Positions 8,222 to 16,857 of a DNA stretch of 64,000 nt are shown here, one piece after another (position 1 is the first letter of the stretch; the number at the start of each line of letters is the position of its first letter). The DNA is taken from assembly GCA_024692235.1 (NCBI GenBank), contig JAILMW010000018.1, forward strand, positions 1 to 64,000, given 5' to 3'. The translations under genes and the position numbers were made by a program. The notes under the pieces were generated by a model, which saw only the letters and a program-made list of their open reading frames with translations, did not search any database and was not told the DNA's origin. The DNA comes from Saccharofermentans sp. (GTDB taxonomy: Bacteria; Bacillota; Clostridia; Saccharofermentanales; Saccharofermentanaceae).

Positions 8222-11017
8222 TCAAAGATTCTTACCGCAGCAATTCTTATACTTCTTACCGCTACCGCAAGGGCAAAGGTCATTACGACCTACCTTTGAA
8301 GAATCACGCTTGATAGGTGCAGCTGCCGCAGGCTGTGAAGCACCCTGAACCTGCTGAGCCTCGGTAGGCAAAGTACTAGCCTGAGGTCTTGCTGCGCCTT
8401 CCTTCATGGAAGATACAGCAGATCTTGTCTCAACCTTCTTCTCAGCAGAGAAGTGACCCTTCATAAGGATCCTTACGGAATCAGTCTGTATAGACTCATT
8501 CATCTCCTCGAACATATCGGCACTTTCCATCTTGTATTCAACAACGGGATCGTGCTGACCGACGCTTCTCATCCTGATGGATGTAGAAAGCTGATCCATA
8601 GCGTCGATGTGATCCATCCACTTCTGATCTACAGTCGTAAGAAGGATAGCTCTCTCAGCTTCCTTGAATATCTCACTAGTTACAGACTCTTCCTTGACCT
8701 TAAGTGCCTCAACAGCATCCTTATTGATCATCTCCTTGAGCTCTTCGGGAGAAGGAAGCTCTTCATTCTCATTCTTTACAAGGACAACGGAAGGGATCTC
8801 ACCGAATATCTCTTCGAGCTTCATACCGAGAGTATATCTCTCAGCGGGAGTGATGACACCGTCAACAGCAAATGCGTCGATCTGTCTGTCAGCAACCTTC
8901 TCTATCATCTTAAGGAATGTCTCGTGCATATCCTCACCGTCGATAACCTTACGACGCTGCTCATAAGTGATAGTTCTCTGGATATTGTTAACATCGTCAT
9001 ACTCAAGGACATTCTTACGTGCACCGAAGTGAAGTGCCTCAAGCTTCTTCTGTGAGCTGTCGATGAGCTTTGTAAGGATACCTGTCTGGATCTCCATTGT
9101 CTCATCAACACCAAGTGTATTGTACATATTTGTGACTCTGTCTCCGCCGAAGATACGAAGGAGATCATCATCAAGAGCGAGGTAGAACTTCGTACGTCCG
9201 GGATCACCCTGACGGCCTGCACGACCCTTGAGCTGATTATCGATACGTCTTGACTCATGTCTTTCTGTACCTACGATGTAAAGACCGCCGAGAGCACGAA
9301 CTTCCTCAGCTTCAGGCTTGATCTGAGCAGAGAACTTGGACTCAAGCTCTGCGAACTTGGCACGAGCTGCAAGGATGATCTCGTCATCTGTCTCATTGTG
9401 AGCTGTAGCAGCATCTATCATGTCTTCTTCATAGCCGAGCTTTCTCATCTCCTGCTTAGCGAGGTACTCACTGTTACCTCCAAGAAGGATATCGGTACCA
9501 CGACCTGCCATGTTAGTAGCAATTGTAACTGCACCCTTACGACCTGCCTGAGCAACGATTTCAGCCTCTCGCATATGATTCTTTGCATTGAGGACATTAT
9601 GCTTGATGCCAGCCTTTGTAAAGATCTTGGAAAGGTACTCTGACTTATCGACATTAACTGTACCTACGAGTACGGGCTGCCCCTTGCCGTGTGCTTCGAT
9701 AACAGTCTTAAGAACTGCAGCATACTTACCCTTCTGAGTCTTGAATACTGCATCATTCTCATCGATACGGGCAATAGGCTTATTGGTAGGGATCTGGATA
9801 ACATCGAGATTATAAATGGATCTGAACTCGGCTTCCTCTGTATAAGCTGTACCTGTCATACCGGAAAGCTTGGAATACATACGGAAGAAGTTCTGGAAAG
9901 TGATAGTTGCAAGAGTCTTATTCTCGTTAGCGATCTTAACGCCTTCCTTAGCCTCGATAGACTGATGAAGACCGTCGCTGTATCTTCTACCGGGCATAAG
10001 ACGACCCGTGAAGTCATCAACGATAACGACCTCACCGTCATTAACAACATACTGCTTATCAAGGTGGAAGTTACCGTGTGCCTTAAGAGCATTGTTGATG
10101 TAGTGCTGCAATGAGATATTATCGGGATCGGAAAGATTCTCTACGCCGAAGAACTTCTCAGCCTTCTTGATACCGTTACCGGTAAGAACCGATGTATTAG
10201 CCTTCTCATCGATAACATAATCTGCATCACCGACGATCTCGTCCATATCCACCTTGTCATCTGTCTCAACGACAGTAAAAGACTTAAGTGTTCTTACGAA
10301 GTTATCTGCTTTCTGATAAAGATCGGAAGACTCTGTACCTCTACCGGAAATGATAAGAGGAGTTCTCGCCTCATCGATAAGGATCGAGTCGACCTCATCG
10401 ACGATAGCATAGTTAAGTTCACGCTGTACGAGCTGTTCCTTGCGAACGACCATGTTATCACGGAGATAATCGAATCCGAACTCGTTATTTGTGCCGTATA
10501 CGATATCGCATGCGTACATTTCCTTACGCTTATTATTGGGAATGTCATGGATAATAAGACCGACTGTAAGTCCGAGAAATCTGTAGACCTTACCCATCCA
10601 CTCGGAGTCACGCTTTGCAAGATAATCGTTTACCGTTACTACGTGTACACCCTTTCCTGTAAGAGCATTGAGATATACGGGCATCGTAGCAACAAGCGTC
10701 TTACCTTCACCGGTCTTCATCTCGGCTATACGGCCCTGATGAAGAACGATACCACCTATGACCTGCACTCTGTAGGGCTTCATGCCGAGAACTCGCCAAG
10801 CTGCCTCACGCATCGTAGCGAAAGCTTCGGGAAGTATGCTGTCCAAAGTCTCACCGCCCTCAAGTCTGCTCTTAAATTCATCAGTCTTGCCGCGAAGTTC
10901 AGTATCTGAGAGCTTGGAATACTCTTCCTCGAGGTCCATTACCTTATTTACGATGGGATTGATCCTCTTGATCTCCCTGTCGCTATGAGTTCCGAAAACG
11001 GCTGTAAACATTCCCAT
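8222..11017 (-). CDS. secA: Preprotein translocase ATPase SecA
   Basis: Motor of the SecYEG export channel. Walker A is in MKTGEGKTLVA, the DEAD-type motif in DEVDSILIDEARTPL, and the second helicase lobe has TNMAGRGTDI and GRAGRQGDPG. The C-terminal zinc/SecB-binding tail is [18 protein letters not shown]. About 931 residues, slightly longer than Bacillus SecA. I chose ATG 11017, eight nt after AGGAG and 2 nt after the regulator stop; a TTG at 11023 is possible. It is the last gene of the pseudopilin cluster transcript. Confidence 0.97.
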   Translation of the reverse strand: MGMFTAVFGTHSDREIKRINPIVNKVMDLEEEYSKLSDTELRGKTDEFKSRLEGGETLDSILPEAFATMREAAWRVLGMKPYRVQVIGGIVLHQGRIAEMKTGEGKTLVATMPVYLNALTGKGVHVVTVNDYLAKRDSEWMGKVYRFLGLTVGLIIHDIPNNKRKEMYACDIVYGTNNEFGFDYLRDNMVVRKEQLVQRELNYAIVDEVDSILIDEARTPLIISGRGTESSDLYQKADNFVRTLKSFTVVETDDKVDMDEIVGDADYVIDEKANTSVLTGNGIKKAEKFFGVENLSDPDNISLQHYINNALKAHGNFHLDKQYVVNDGEVVIVDDFTGRLMPGRRYSDGLHQSIEAKEGVKIANENKTLATITFQNFFRMYSKLSGMTGTAYTEEAEFRSIYNLDVIQIPTNKPIARIDENDAVFKTQKGKYAAVLKTVIEAHGKGQPVLVGTVNVDKSEYLSKIFTKAGIKHNVLNAKNHMREAEIVAQAGRKGAVTIATNMAGRGTDILLGGNSEYLAKQEMRKLGYEEDMIDAATAHNETDDEIILAARAKFAELESKFSAQIKPEAEEVRALGGLYIVGTERHESRRIDNQLKGRAGRQGDPGRTKFYLALDDDLLRIFGGDRVTNMYNTLGVDETMEIQTGILTKLIDSSQKKLEALHFGARKNVLEYDDVNNIQRTITYEQRRKVIDGEDMHETFLKMIEKVADRQIDAFAVDGVITPAERYTLGMKLEEIFGEIPSVVLVKNENEELPSPEELKEMINKDAVEALKVKEESVTSEIFKEAERAILLTTVDQKWMDHIDAMDQLSTSIRMRSVGQHDPVVEYKMESADMFEEMNESIQTDSVRILMKGHFSAEKKVETRSAVSSMKEGAARPQASTLPTEAQQVQGASQPAAAAPIKRDSSKVGRNDLCPCGSGKKYKNCCGKNL

Positions 11018-11019
11018 TG

Positions 11020-11415
11020 TCAATTCTCCTCTGGTCTTTCATTCTTTAATCTGTTCAATGCGGTCCTGTAACCGCCATGCTCGTTGTTATAACAAGTCTT
11101 GACTCGCGATATGGTAGTAGAACTCACCTTGGTACTGCTTCTTCCCTTACCTTTACGCGTATCCCTTTTCCCTCTGTCCGAGGACGAACTATCTTCATTG
11201 TTGGAAGGCGGAGCTAATTCTTTGATTATCTCTTCATAGCTCTTGCCCTGGTCAATAAGTAGAAGTATCTGCCATCTGTGGAGCATTGAGCACATCTCGT
11301 TATACGACATAAGGTCCGAGAAGAAACTGTGAAGTTCTTCCGGAGTGTTCAGTGTCAATATAGCCTCATATAGATTATCGAGTGCTTCCTGTTCGTGATT
11401 GTCAAATACAGCCAT
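11020..11415 (-). CDS. YerC/YecD-type TrpR-like regulator with inserted HTH segment
   Basis: The helical N-terminus (LYEAILTLNTPEELHSFFSDL, then RWQILLLIDQGKSYEEIIKEL) and the C-terminal SSTTISRVKTCYNN...GGYRTALNRL match the small TrpR-related YerC family. In usual members the two HTH helices are joined by a short turn. Here about 30 Ser-, Lys- and Arg-rich residues (from APPSNNEDSSSSD to RSSTKV) lie between them in frame. DNA binding is inferred from the family and may be altered. ATG 11415 was chosen; a TTG at 11424 overlaps the previous stop. Confidence 0.8.
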   Translation of the reverse strand: MAVFDNHEQEALDNLYEAILTLNTPEELHSFFSDLMSYNEMCSMLHRWQILLLIDQGKSYEEIIKELAPPSNNEDSSSSDRGKRDTRKGKGRSSTKVSSTTISRVKTCYNNEHGGYRTALNRLKNERPEEN

Positions 11416-11420
11416 CCGAA

Positions 11421-11654
11421 TCAACCCATAAGAGAAAAGAATCTGTCTATAAGCACCTCAGCATAACCTCCAACCACGGCATATGCGATGAATGTCAGCA
11501 ATAAGACAGCCAATATAGCATAGGTTATACGCTTAAAGAAAAGCTCCCTCTGAGCTTTCTTCATAACTTCACCGATACCACGGGCTGATGAAGCCTTATT
11601 TCCGATATCGGAATGAGCCAGAGCAGGTTTTCTTACAGAAGAATTACTTCTCAC
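11421..11654 (-). CDS. Small single-pass membrane protein
   Basis: About 77 residues. A basic, polar N-terminus is followed by one hydrophobic segment (ITYAILAVLLLTFIAYAVVG) and a short tail. GTG 11654 is preferred because GGGAGGT lies 9 nt upstream; the in-frame ATG at 11690 has no clear site. It lies 85 bp after the TadE-like gene and is coupled by overlap to the regulator gene. Not recognised. Confidence 0.6.
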   Translation of the reverse strand: MRSNSSVRKPALAHSDIGNKASSARGIGEVMKKAQRELFFKRITYAILAVLLLTFIAYAVVGGYAEVLIDRFFSLMG

Positions 11655-11738
11655 AAGAATACGACCTCCCATAAAAATAGTCCATACCATGATACCCTAA
11701 CTTAATTTCGAAAACAACATTCTATATATATATATTAT

Positions 11739-12728
11739 TTAAGAAGTGCCGTAAGTCGTTATTACGAGTTCTACGTTATTAGCTTCAGCATAATCTTCGA
11801 GGTCTTCTATATATCGAACACCGTCTTCCGGTGAATTTGACGGTATCACTATAACGAGTCTTCTCGAATCAATGTCGCTTGCGGAGATATTGTATGAGGT
11901 CCCTCCTATATTCACATCCGCACCGTTAAATGAAGCAAGAGAATCTATCTCCTCCGTTACACTTCTCTCTACCCTTTCCTGCGACTGATTGGTGGGTCTG
12001 TTAAGGTCGATACTTAAATATGATGTCGCTACTCCGTCTTGGAGATCGTTTATTACCGGAAAAGTATGCGGCAGATTAGAGCCGTAGTGTTCCTCAAACC
12101 ACTGTCCTCTGTCGAGATTATTCATTCCCCACACGTCTTCTTCGCTTTCTTCCGTATCCTCGCTTCCGTTAAGGAACAGTTCAAGATCACCGTAGAAAGG
12201 AATACCGTCGGTAACATGCATCGTAACCGGACCTACGATAGTATCAACGCTGTATGATACTATGACTGCTATAAAACCGTTATGCGTATCGATGTCAAAA
12301 TCGACATCGATAGTATCAGGCAGGAAGAATTCGGATCCGTCATTATATTCCACATACTTTTGAGCTATGTCGTCTTCAAAATGCGAAGACAGAGCAAGAT
12401 CAAAAACCGCTTCCGTAAGCGATCTGTCAGAAGCGATATCAAAGCCTGAAAGCCTCTGAACCATTAAAGATGTCGCATTATCCGTATCCTGTTCCTCTGA
12501 GGTGCCGTCAGGGAGCATATTCGTAAGGGTACTTACAGTATCAGCAGCTGTTACGGACAAAGGCGTAAGCAAGGCAAAATCCTCGCAAGTGTTACTTACC
12601 GCTCTTTGCATCAGCACATCGGTCCTTATAAGACTCACTGCCGTTAATACGCTCGTTATAAAACAAAGCGTTACGGTAAATGCAATTGCGGTCTCTATAG
12701 TGATACTTCCGCGCTTTGATCTATTCAT
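11739..12728 (-). CDS. TadE-like pseudopilin / membrane-anchored protein
   Basis: About 329 residues. A basic start and GSITIETAIAFTVTLCFITS form a type IV prepilin-like segment with Glu at +5 after the Gly, as in TadE. The rest is predicted extracytoplasmic, rich in Asp, Ser and Thr, with no other membrane span. ATG 12728 overlaps the upstream stop and fits a short basic leader; ATG 12743 would add five residues. It is third of three pilin-like genes; no Tad ATPase or platform gene is in the window, so assembly would need genes elsewhere. Confidence 0.75.
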   Translation of the reverse strand: MNRSKRGSITIETAIAFTVTLCFITSVLTAVSLIRTDVLMQRAVSNTCEDFALLTPLSVTAADTVSTLTNMLPDGTSEEQDTDNATSLMVQRLSGFDIASDRSLTEAVFDLALSSHFEDDIAQKYVEYNDGSEFFLPDTIDVDFDIDTHNGFIAVIVSYSVDTIVGPVTMHVTDGIPFYGDLELFLNGSEDTEESEEDVWGMNNLDRGQWFEEHYGSNLPHTFPVINDLQDGVATSYLSIDLNRPTNQSQERVERSVTEEIDSLASFNGADVNIGGTSYNISASDIDSRRLVIVIPSNSPEDGVRYIEDLEDYAEANNVELVITTYGTS

Positions 12729-14088
12729 ACGTCTCAACCCCATAGATACAATATGTACGAGAATATGTTATCTCGACATCATTAAAACCCGTTCCTACGC
12801 TGATACCGCAGACATATCCGGGAAAATCTCTTGTCAATATCTCGTTCATCCTTGAAAGCAAAACTGAATCAGGTACTAAGTTCATATATATACTCAAGAT
12901 GTCCCTGTACCCTATCGTAATCGCAGGAAGATCTCCCAATTCGGCAAGAGTAATATTCTCTCCGCTTAAAAGATTCGCCGTATCTCTGGTCGCGTAGTTC
13001 TGAGCTATATACATGACGATCACGGCAGAACAAAACTCAACAGGTATAACTACGGTTCCGAGGGAAGCAATCTCTATCAGAACTGAAAGGACTTCTCCTA
13101 TTCCGTTAATCCACTCCATCATCTCGGGATCTGCTTCGATATTGATAAACTCTACGACAAATGAGAATTGAAAAATAAGAAGTGCACATGCCATAGCGCC
13201 TTCTCTTCCGCTAATTCCCGTAAGGATATATTCGGTATCTGTCGATTCTTCTGCATGAAAAGCCGTAAATGAAGTACCGTCAAGAGCCGTATCATCGTCT
13301 ATAATGCTGTCAAAATTATATGAAGCATAGTTGACTGCAAAACCGTGAAACAACGGACCTGATATCATATCGGCAGTATTGTCGAACATATCATAAAGTC
13401 CTGTTACGGTATCGATACCGAATTCCATATCCCTTGGAGAATATGCACCTCCTACATCAGGACCGTCATTATCAAGCTGATCGAATATATCGATGAATTC
13501 GGAAAAGCCGTCAATATAGCTGTCTATATCTGAAATACCCAACTGAGACGCATATTCGAGTACCTCTTCAGAGAAGGAGACCGCTCCGTCAATGATGTCC
13601 ATCATAACGTCCGAAGCACCGCTGTTCATAAAGCTTCTTATCTTGTCCAACACTCCGTACTCGTCAATAGTTTCTATAACTTCAAACAGATAATCGGTAA
13701 TAAAGGACACCATGACACCTGATGTTCGGTAGGAATAATATAGTGATATCGCATCCTTAAGATCATCTGTATCAAAACTGTTGACGCCGCATACATATAT
13801 CTCTGAGCCTTCCTCTATACCGGAACCTTCAAGGATCATGTTGAATACATCGCTATCCACCGTATTGATATCGAATGCATATATTCCGTATGTCTTAAAA
13901 AGCTGCCTGTCATAATCAGACAGATAAGTCTCTACCTGAAGCTTTACACCGCGTGTATAGGCCATATTGCAACGAAGTTCCTCTACAAGTCCAATATAAG
14001 TACATTCCACCAATATAACGGCAGAAAGGACAATGGCAAGGAATAATGTTGTCGCTCCTCTTCTTTTACCCTTCCTCAGACAGCGCAT
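12721..14088 (-). CDS. DUF5702/TadG-like membrane protein
   Basis: About 455 residues. Basic RKGKRRGATTLFLAIVLSAVI gives a single N-terminal anchor, followed by VKLQVETYLSDYDRQLFKTYGIYAFD, which resembles the conserved start of DUF5702 proteins encoded with Tad-like pilins in Clostridia. The middle is acidic and helical; hydrophobic stretches at about residues 315-375 may be extra membrane segments. ATG 14088 follows GGAGGTG and overlaps the preceding gene by 23 bp, so translation is coupled. The longer frame starting at 14232 lacks a ribosome site. Confidence 0.75.
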   Translation of the reverse strand: MRCLRKGKRRGATTLFLAIVLSAVILVECTYIGLVEELRCNMAYTRGVKLQVETYLSDYDRQLFKTYGIYAFDINTVDSDVFNMILEGSGIEEGSEIYVCGVNSFDTDDLKDAISLYYSYRTSGVMVSFITDYLFEVIETIDEYGVLDKIRSFMNSGASDVMMDIIDGAVSFSEEVLEYASQLGISDIDSYIDGFSEFIDIFDQLDNDGPDVGGAYSPRDMEFGIDTVTGLYDMFDNTADMISGPLFHGFAVNYASYNFDSIIDDDTALDGTSFTAFHAEESTDTEYILTGISGREGAMACALLIFQFSFVVEFINIEADPEMMEWINGIGEVLSVLIEIASLGTVVIPVEFCSAVIVMYIAQNYATRDTANLLSGENITLAELGDLPAITIGYRDILSIYMNLVPDSVLLSRMNEILTRDFPGYVCGISVGTGFNDVEITYSRTYCIYGVETYE

Positions 14089-14311
14089 CTTCAACACCTC
14101 CGTAGATGATCCTGTAGTTCTCAGACAATCCCGTAAGAAGAGTATTAAGTTGTTCGGCCGAGATACCATCGGTGCCGTCACCGACATCTTCAATAGCGCT
14201 TGAAGTCTCGCCTGCACACGTGGCGCATACATCTGCAGGAACTATAATAAGAGCCGTAAGAACGAATATGACGGCAGTGATTACTATTGCCGTTTCTAAA
14301 GTTGAACCCAT
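14066..14311 (-). CDS. Small pseudopilin-like protein
   Basis: About 81 residues: GSTLETAIVITAVIFVLTALIIV at the very N-terminus looks like a prepilin/TadE hydrophobic helix with a Glu near +5, followed by a short acidic domain. ATG 14311 is chosen because GGGGG lies 7 nt before it; the upstream in-frame ATG at 14416 has none. It is the first gene of the pilin-like operon and the one whose ribosome site is buried in a hairpin. Confidence 0.7.
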   Translation of the reverse strand: MGSTLETAIVITAVIFVLTALIIVPADVCATCAGETSSAIEDVGDGTDGISAEQLNTLLTGLSENYRIIYGGVEDALSEEG

Positions 14312-14318
14312 AAAGATA

Positions 14319-14352
14319 CCCCCTGTATCGTTTTTTCTAAATGATACAGGGG
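14319..14352 (-). promoter_or_regulatory. Hairpin burying the ribosome-binding site of the pseudopilin operon
   Basis: On the minus strand CCCCTGTATC (14352-14343) pairs perfectly with GATACAGGGG (14329-14320) around a 13-nt loop. The 3' arm contains the GGGGG ribosome site of the first gene. A shorter exclusive hairpin, GATAC-AGGGG-GTATC, would leave the site in a loop. No U-run follows the stem, which argues against a simple terminator. Confidence 0.55.
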
Positions 14353-14368
14353 ATATAAAAAGATTAGT

Positions 14369-14408
14369 TACGACAATTAACGACAATTGCCGACAAATTT
14401 CGACAACG
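14369..14408 (-). promoter_or_regulatory. Four 10-bp-phased TTGTCG boxes (Spo0A-box-like)
   Basis: CGACAA occurs at 14371, 14381, 14391 and 14401 on the plus strand, so on the minus strand TTGTCG repeats four times with exact 10-bp phasing, about 60-95 bp before the pseudopilin start. The first copy continues as TTGTCGAA, matching the core TGTCGAA of Spo0A boxes, which also occur as 10-bp tandems at some promoters. The same array stands before comEC. Confidence 0.6.
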
Positions 14409-14425
14409 AGTCCCAATAATAGGAC

Positions 14426-16840
14426 TTATCTCAACTTAGCGTTATAGTTCTTTGCCAGTCTGTCGAGGATCTTTTCGTATGAATCCTTGATATCTGCGTC
14501 AGTAAGAGTCTTATTGTCATCGCGGAACATAAGTGATACGGCAACAGACTTCATATCAGCACCAAGCTTATTATCCTCATAAACATCAAAGAACTCGACT
14601 TCCTTAAGAAGCTTACCGCCGGCAGACTTACATGTCTTGATGATCTCACCAACGGGAACTGACTTATCTACCATAACGGCAATGTCCCTGGCGATACCGG
14701 GATACTTGGGAAGCTGCTTATAAACGCGCTCTGTCTTAGCAGCATTTGTAAGTGCATTACACTCGATCTCAAAGAATACGGCCTTCTCGGGAGCGTCGAA
14801 ATTATCAGCGGTCTCAGGGAAGACTACACCGAACTTACCGCACTTCTTGCCGTTTATGATAAGAGATGCAGTTCTTCCGGGATGGAACGTAGGATCATCA
14901 GTAAGAGGCTCAAAGGATACGGAACGTATACCGAGTATTGCACAAAGCTCTTCAATAGTACCCTTTATATCGTAGAAGATCTCCTTACTGTCAGAAACGG
15001 TATTGTCATAAGAGAAACCGCAGAGAGTCTTACGCTCTTCGGGAAGATTAGCAGGATCAGCGTCAGGAATATATACATATGCTACTTCGAATACCTTAGC
15101 GGCAGGAACACCTCTGTTGGAGTTTCTTGCAGCGATACGAAGCATGGAAGGAAGCATTGTAGTTCTCATGACAGAAGTATCATCACCTAGAGGATTAGAT
15201 ATCTTGACCTGATTACGAAGAGGAGAATCCTCGGCAACTCTCATAAGGTCCATATCCGAAGGACTCTCGAAAGAGTATGTGATAGCCTCGAAGAAACCGC
15301 AGGATACAAGTGTATCCTTTATTTTCTCTGTAAGAGCCTGCTCCCTAGTCCTTCCGCCGAGAGTAGTAGCGGAGCTGTTAAGAAGAGTAGCAGGAATATT
15401 GTTATATCCAAAGAAACGTGCGATCTCCTCGGAGATATCAGCCTCAGACTCAAGATCGGGACGGAATGTAGGAGGCGTAATGATACCGTTTTCAACCTTA
15501 CACTCAAGCTGTCCCAGGATATCGAGCATGAACTCTTCTGAAGCATCTATGCCGATGAAAGAATTGATCTTCTGGGGTCTGAACGGAATAGTCTTTACTT
15601 CCTTCTTGGTGGGATAAACATCGATAAGGCCCTTAGATACCTTACCGCAACCGAGCAGCTCAACAAGCTCACAAGCTCTGTTAAGAGCACGAAGTGCATT
15701 CTCAGCATCAAGTCCCTTCTCATAACGCGAAGAAGCTTCGGTACGAAGACCGTTGGCAATAGCCGTCTTTCTTACGGACACTCCGTTAAATGTCGCAGAC
15801 TCAAAAAGGATAGTCTTGGTAGTTTCAAGTACTTCGGAGTTCTCACCGCCCATAACACCTGCGATAGCGCATACCTTCTCCTCATCAGCAATGACAAGGT
15901 TGGAAGAGTTAAGCGTATGGTCATTACCGTCAAGAGTCTTGGTAACCTCACCGTCCTTAGCTGTTCTAACGATAATGTGGTTATTCTTAAGGTAATCAAG
16001 ATCAAAGGCATGCATGGGCTGACCGAGTTCAAGACAAACATAGTTAGTGATATCAACGATATTATTGATAGGTCTCATGCCGGCAGCAGCAAGTCGCTCA
16101 GCCATCCAAGCGGGTGAAGGACCTATAACAACATCCTCAACTGTCCTTGCACAATATCTGTAGCAAAGATCAGGAGCTTCTATATCGACCTTGGCAACAG
16201 AAGCAGTATTAAGTGATCCCTCCTGCTTAAGTACGGGTGCAACAGCCTTAAAAGGATGCCCCAACGTAACTGCAGCCTCACGGCCGAGACCTTCGATAGA
16301 GAAACAGTCAGGTCTGTTAGATGTGATCTCAAAATCGATCGTTACAAGATCATCGAGATTAAAGAGATCTCTGATGTCAGTACCGACGGCAGGAACAGGA
16401 TCAAGAAGTCTTAAGTCCCAAAGTCCGTATACATCAGCACCGGGCTTACCTGCACCGATAGAACCGAGCTCATCTGCGGAGCAGCACATGCCGAAGCTCT
16501 CCACTCCCCTGATCTTTCCCTTCTTGATGTCTATCTCGGGAAGATGAGCGCCGACTGCAGCAATAGGACAGAGCATTCCGACCTCAACATTAGGTGCACC
16601 GCATACGATCTGGACTTCATGACCTATCTCGTCTCTTCCGAAGTCCACCTTAAGGATATGAAGGTGATCGGAATCGGGGTGTTCGTCAACCGTGAGGATC
16701 TTACCTACGTAAACACCGGTAATATCAGTAGAGATGATCTCCTCGACCTTGGAGCCTGATAATGTCATTGCATCAGCAAGTTCCTTGGGAGATACATCTA
16801 TATCAGTAAAATCTTTTAACCAACCAATAGGAGCTTTCAT
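14426..16840 (-). CDS. pheT: Phenylalanyl-tRNA synthetase beta subunit
   Basis: Beta subunit of the alpha2-beta2 synthetase charging tRNA-Phe. 804 residues, normal bacterial length. The N-terminal tRNA-binding OB fold (residues ~40-155) is followed by the B3/B4 editing domain, B5, a catalytic-like core and the C-terminal ferredoxin-fold anticodon-binding domain (KYPGIARDIAVMV onward). ATG 16840 follows GGAGGAG and lies 17 bp after pheS. Confidence 0.97.
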   Translation of the reverse strand: MKAPIGWLKDFTDIDVSPKELADAMTLSGSKVEEIISTDITGVYVGKILTVDEHPDSDHLHILKVDFGRDEIGHEVQIVCGAPNVEVGMLCPIAAVGAHLPEIDIKKGKIRGVESFGMCCSADELGSIGAGKPGADVYGLWDLRLLDPVPAVGTDIRDLFNLDDLVTIDFEITSNRPDCFSIEGLGREAAVTLGHPFKAVAPVLKQEGSLNTASVAKVDIEAPDLCYRYCARTVEDVVIGPSPAWMAERLAAAGMRPINNIVDITNYVCLELGQPMHAFDLDYLKNNHIIVRTAKDGEVTKTLDGNDHTLNSSNLVIADEEKVCAIAGVMGGENSEVLETTKTILFESATFNGVSVRKTAIANGLRTEASSRYEKGLDAENALRALNRACELVELLGCGKVSKGLIDVYPTKKEVKTIPFRPQKINSFIGIDASEEFMLDILGQLECKVENGIITPPTFRPDLESEADISEEIARFFGYNNIPATLLNSSATTLGGRTREQALTEKIKDTLVSCGFFEAITYSFESPSDMDLMRVAEDSPLRNQVKISNPLGDDTSVMRTTMLPSMLRIAARNSNRGVPAAKVFEVAYVYIPDADPANLPEERKTLCGFSYDNTVSDSKEIFYDIKGTIEELCAILGIRSVSFEPLTDDPTFHPGRTASLIINGKKCGKFGVVFPETADNFDAPEKAVFFEIECNALTNAAKTERVYKQLPKYPGIARDIAVMVDKSVPVGEIIKTCKSAGGKLLKEVEFFDVYEDNKLGADMKSVAVSLMFRDDNKTLTDADIKDSYEKILDRLAKNYNAKLR

Positions 16841-16857
16841 TTCTTCTAGTCTCCTCC

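Noticed and set aside
11722..11740. TA dinucleotide run as a variable repeat
   Set aside because: It is short and intergenic after the TadE-like gene stop; nothing indicates phase variation.
14319..14352. Plain rho-independent terminator for pheT
   Set aside because: The stem is good, but the bases after it on the minus strand are GTATCTTT, a poor U-run, and the arm contains the ribosome site of the next gene; a regulatory reading is favoured, with termination left as an alternative.
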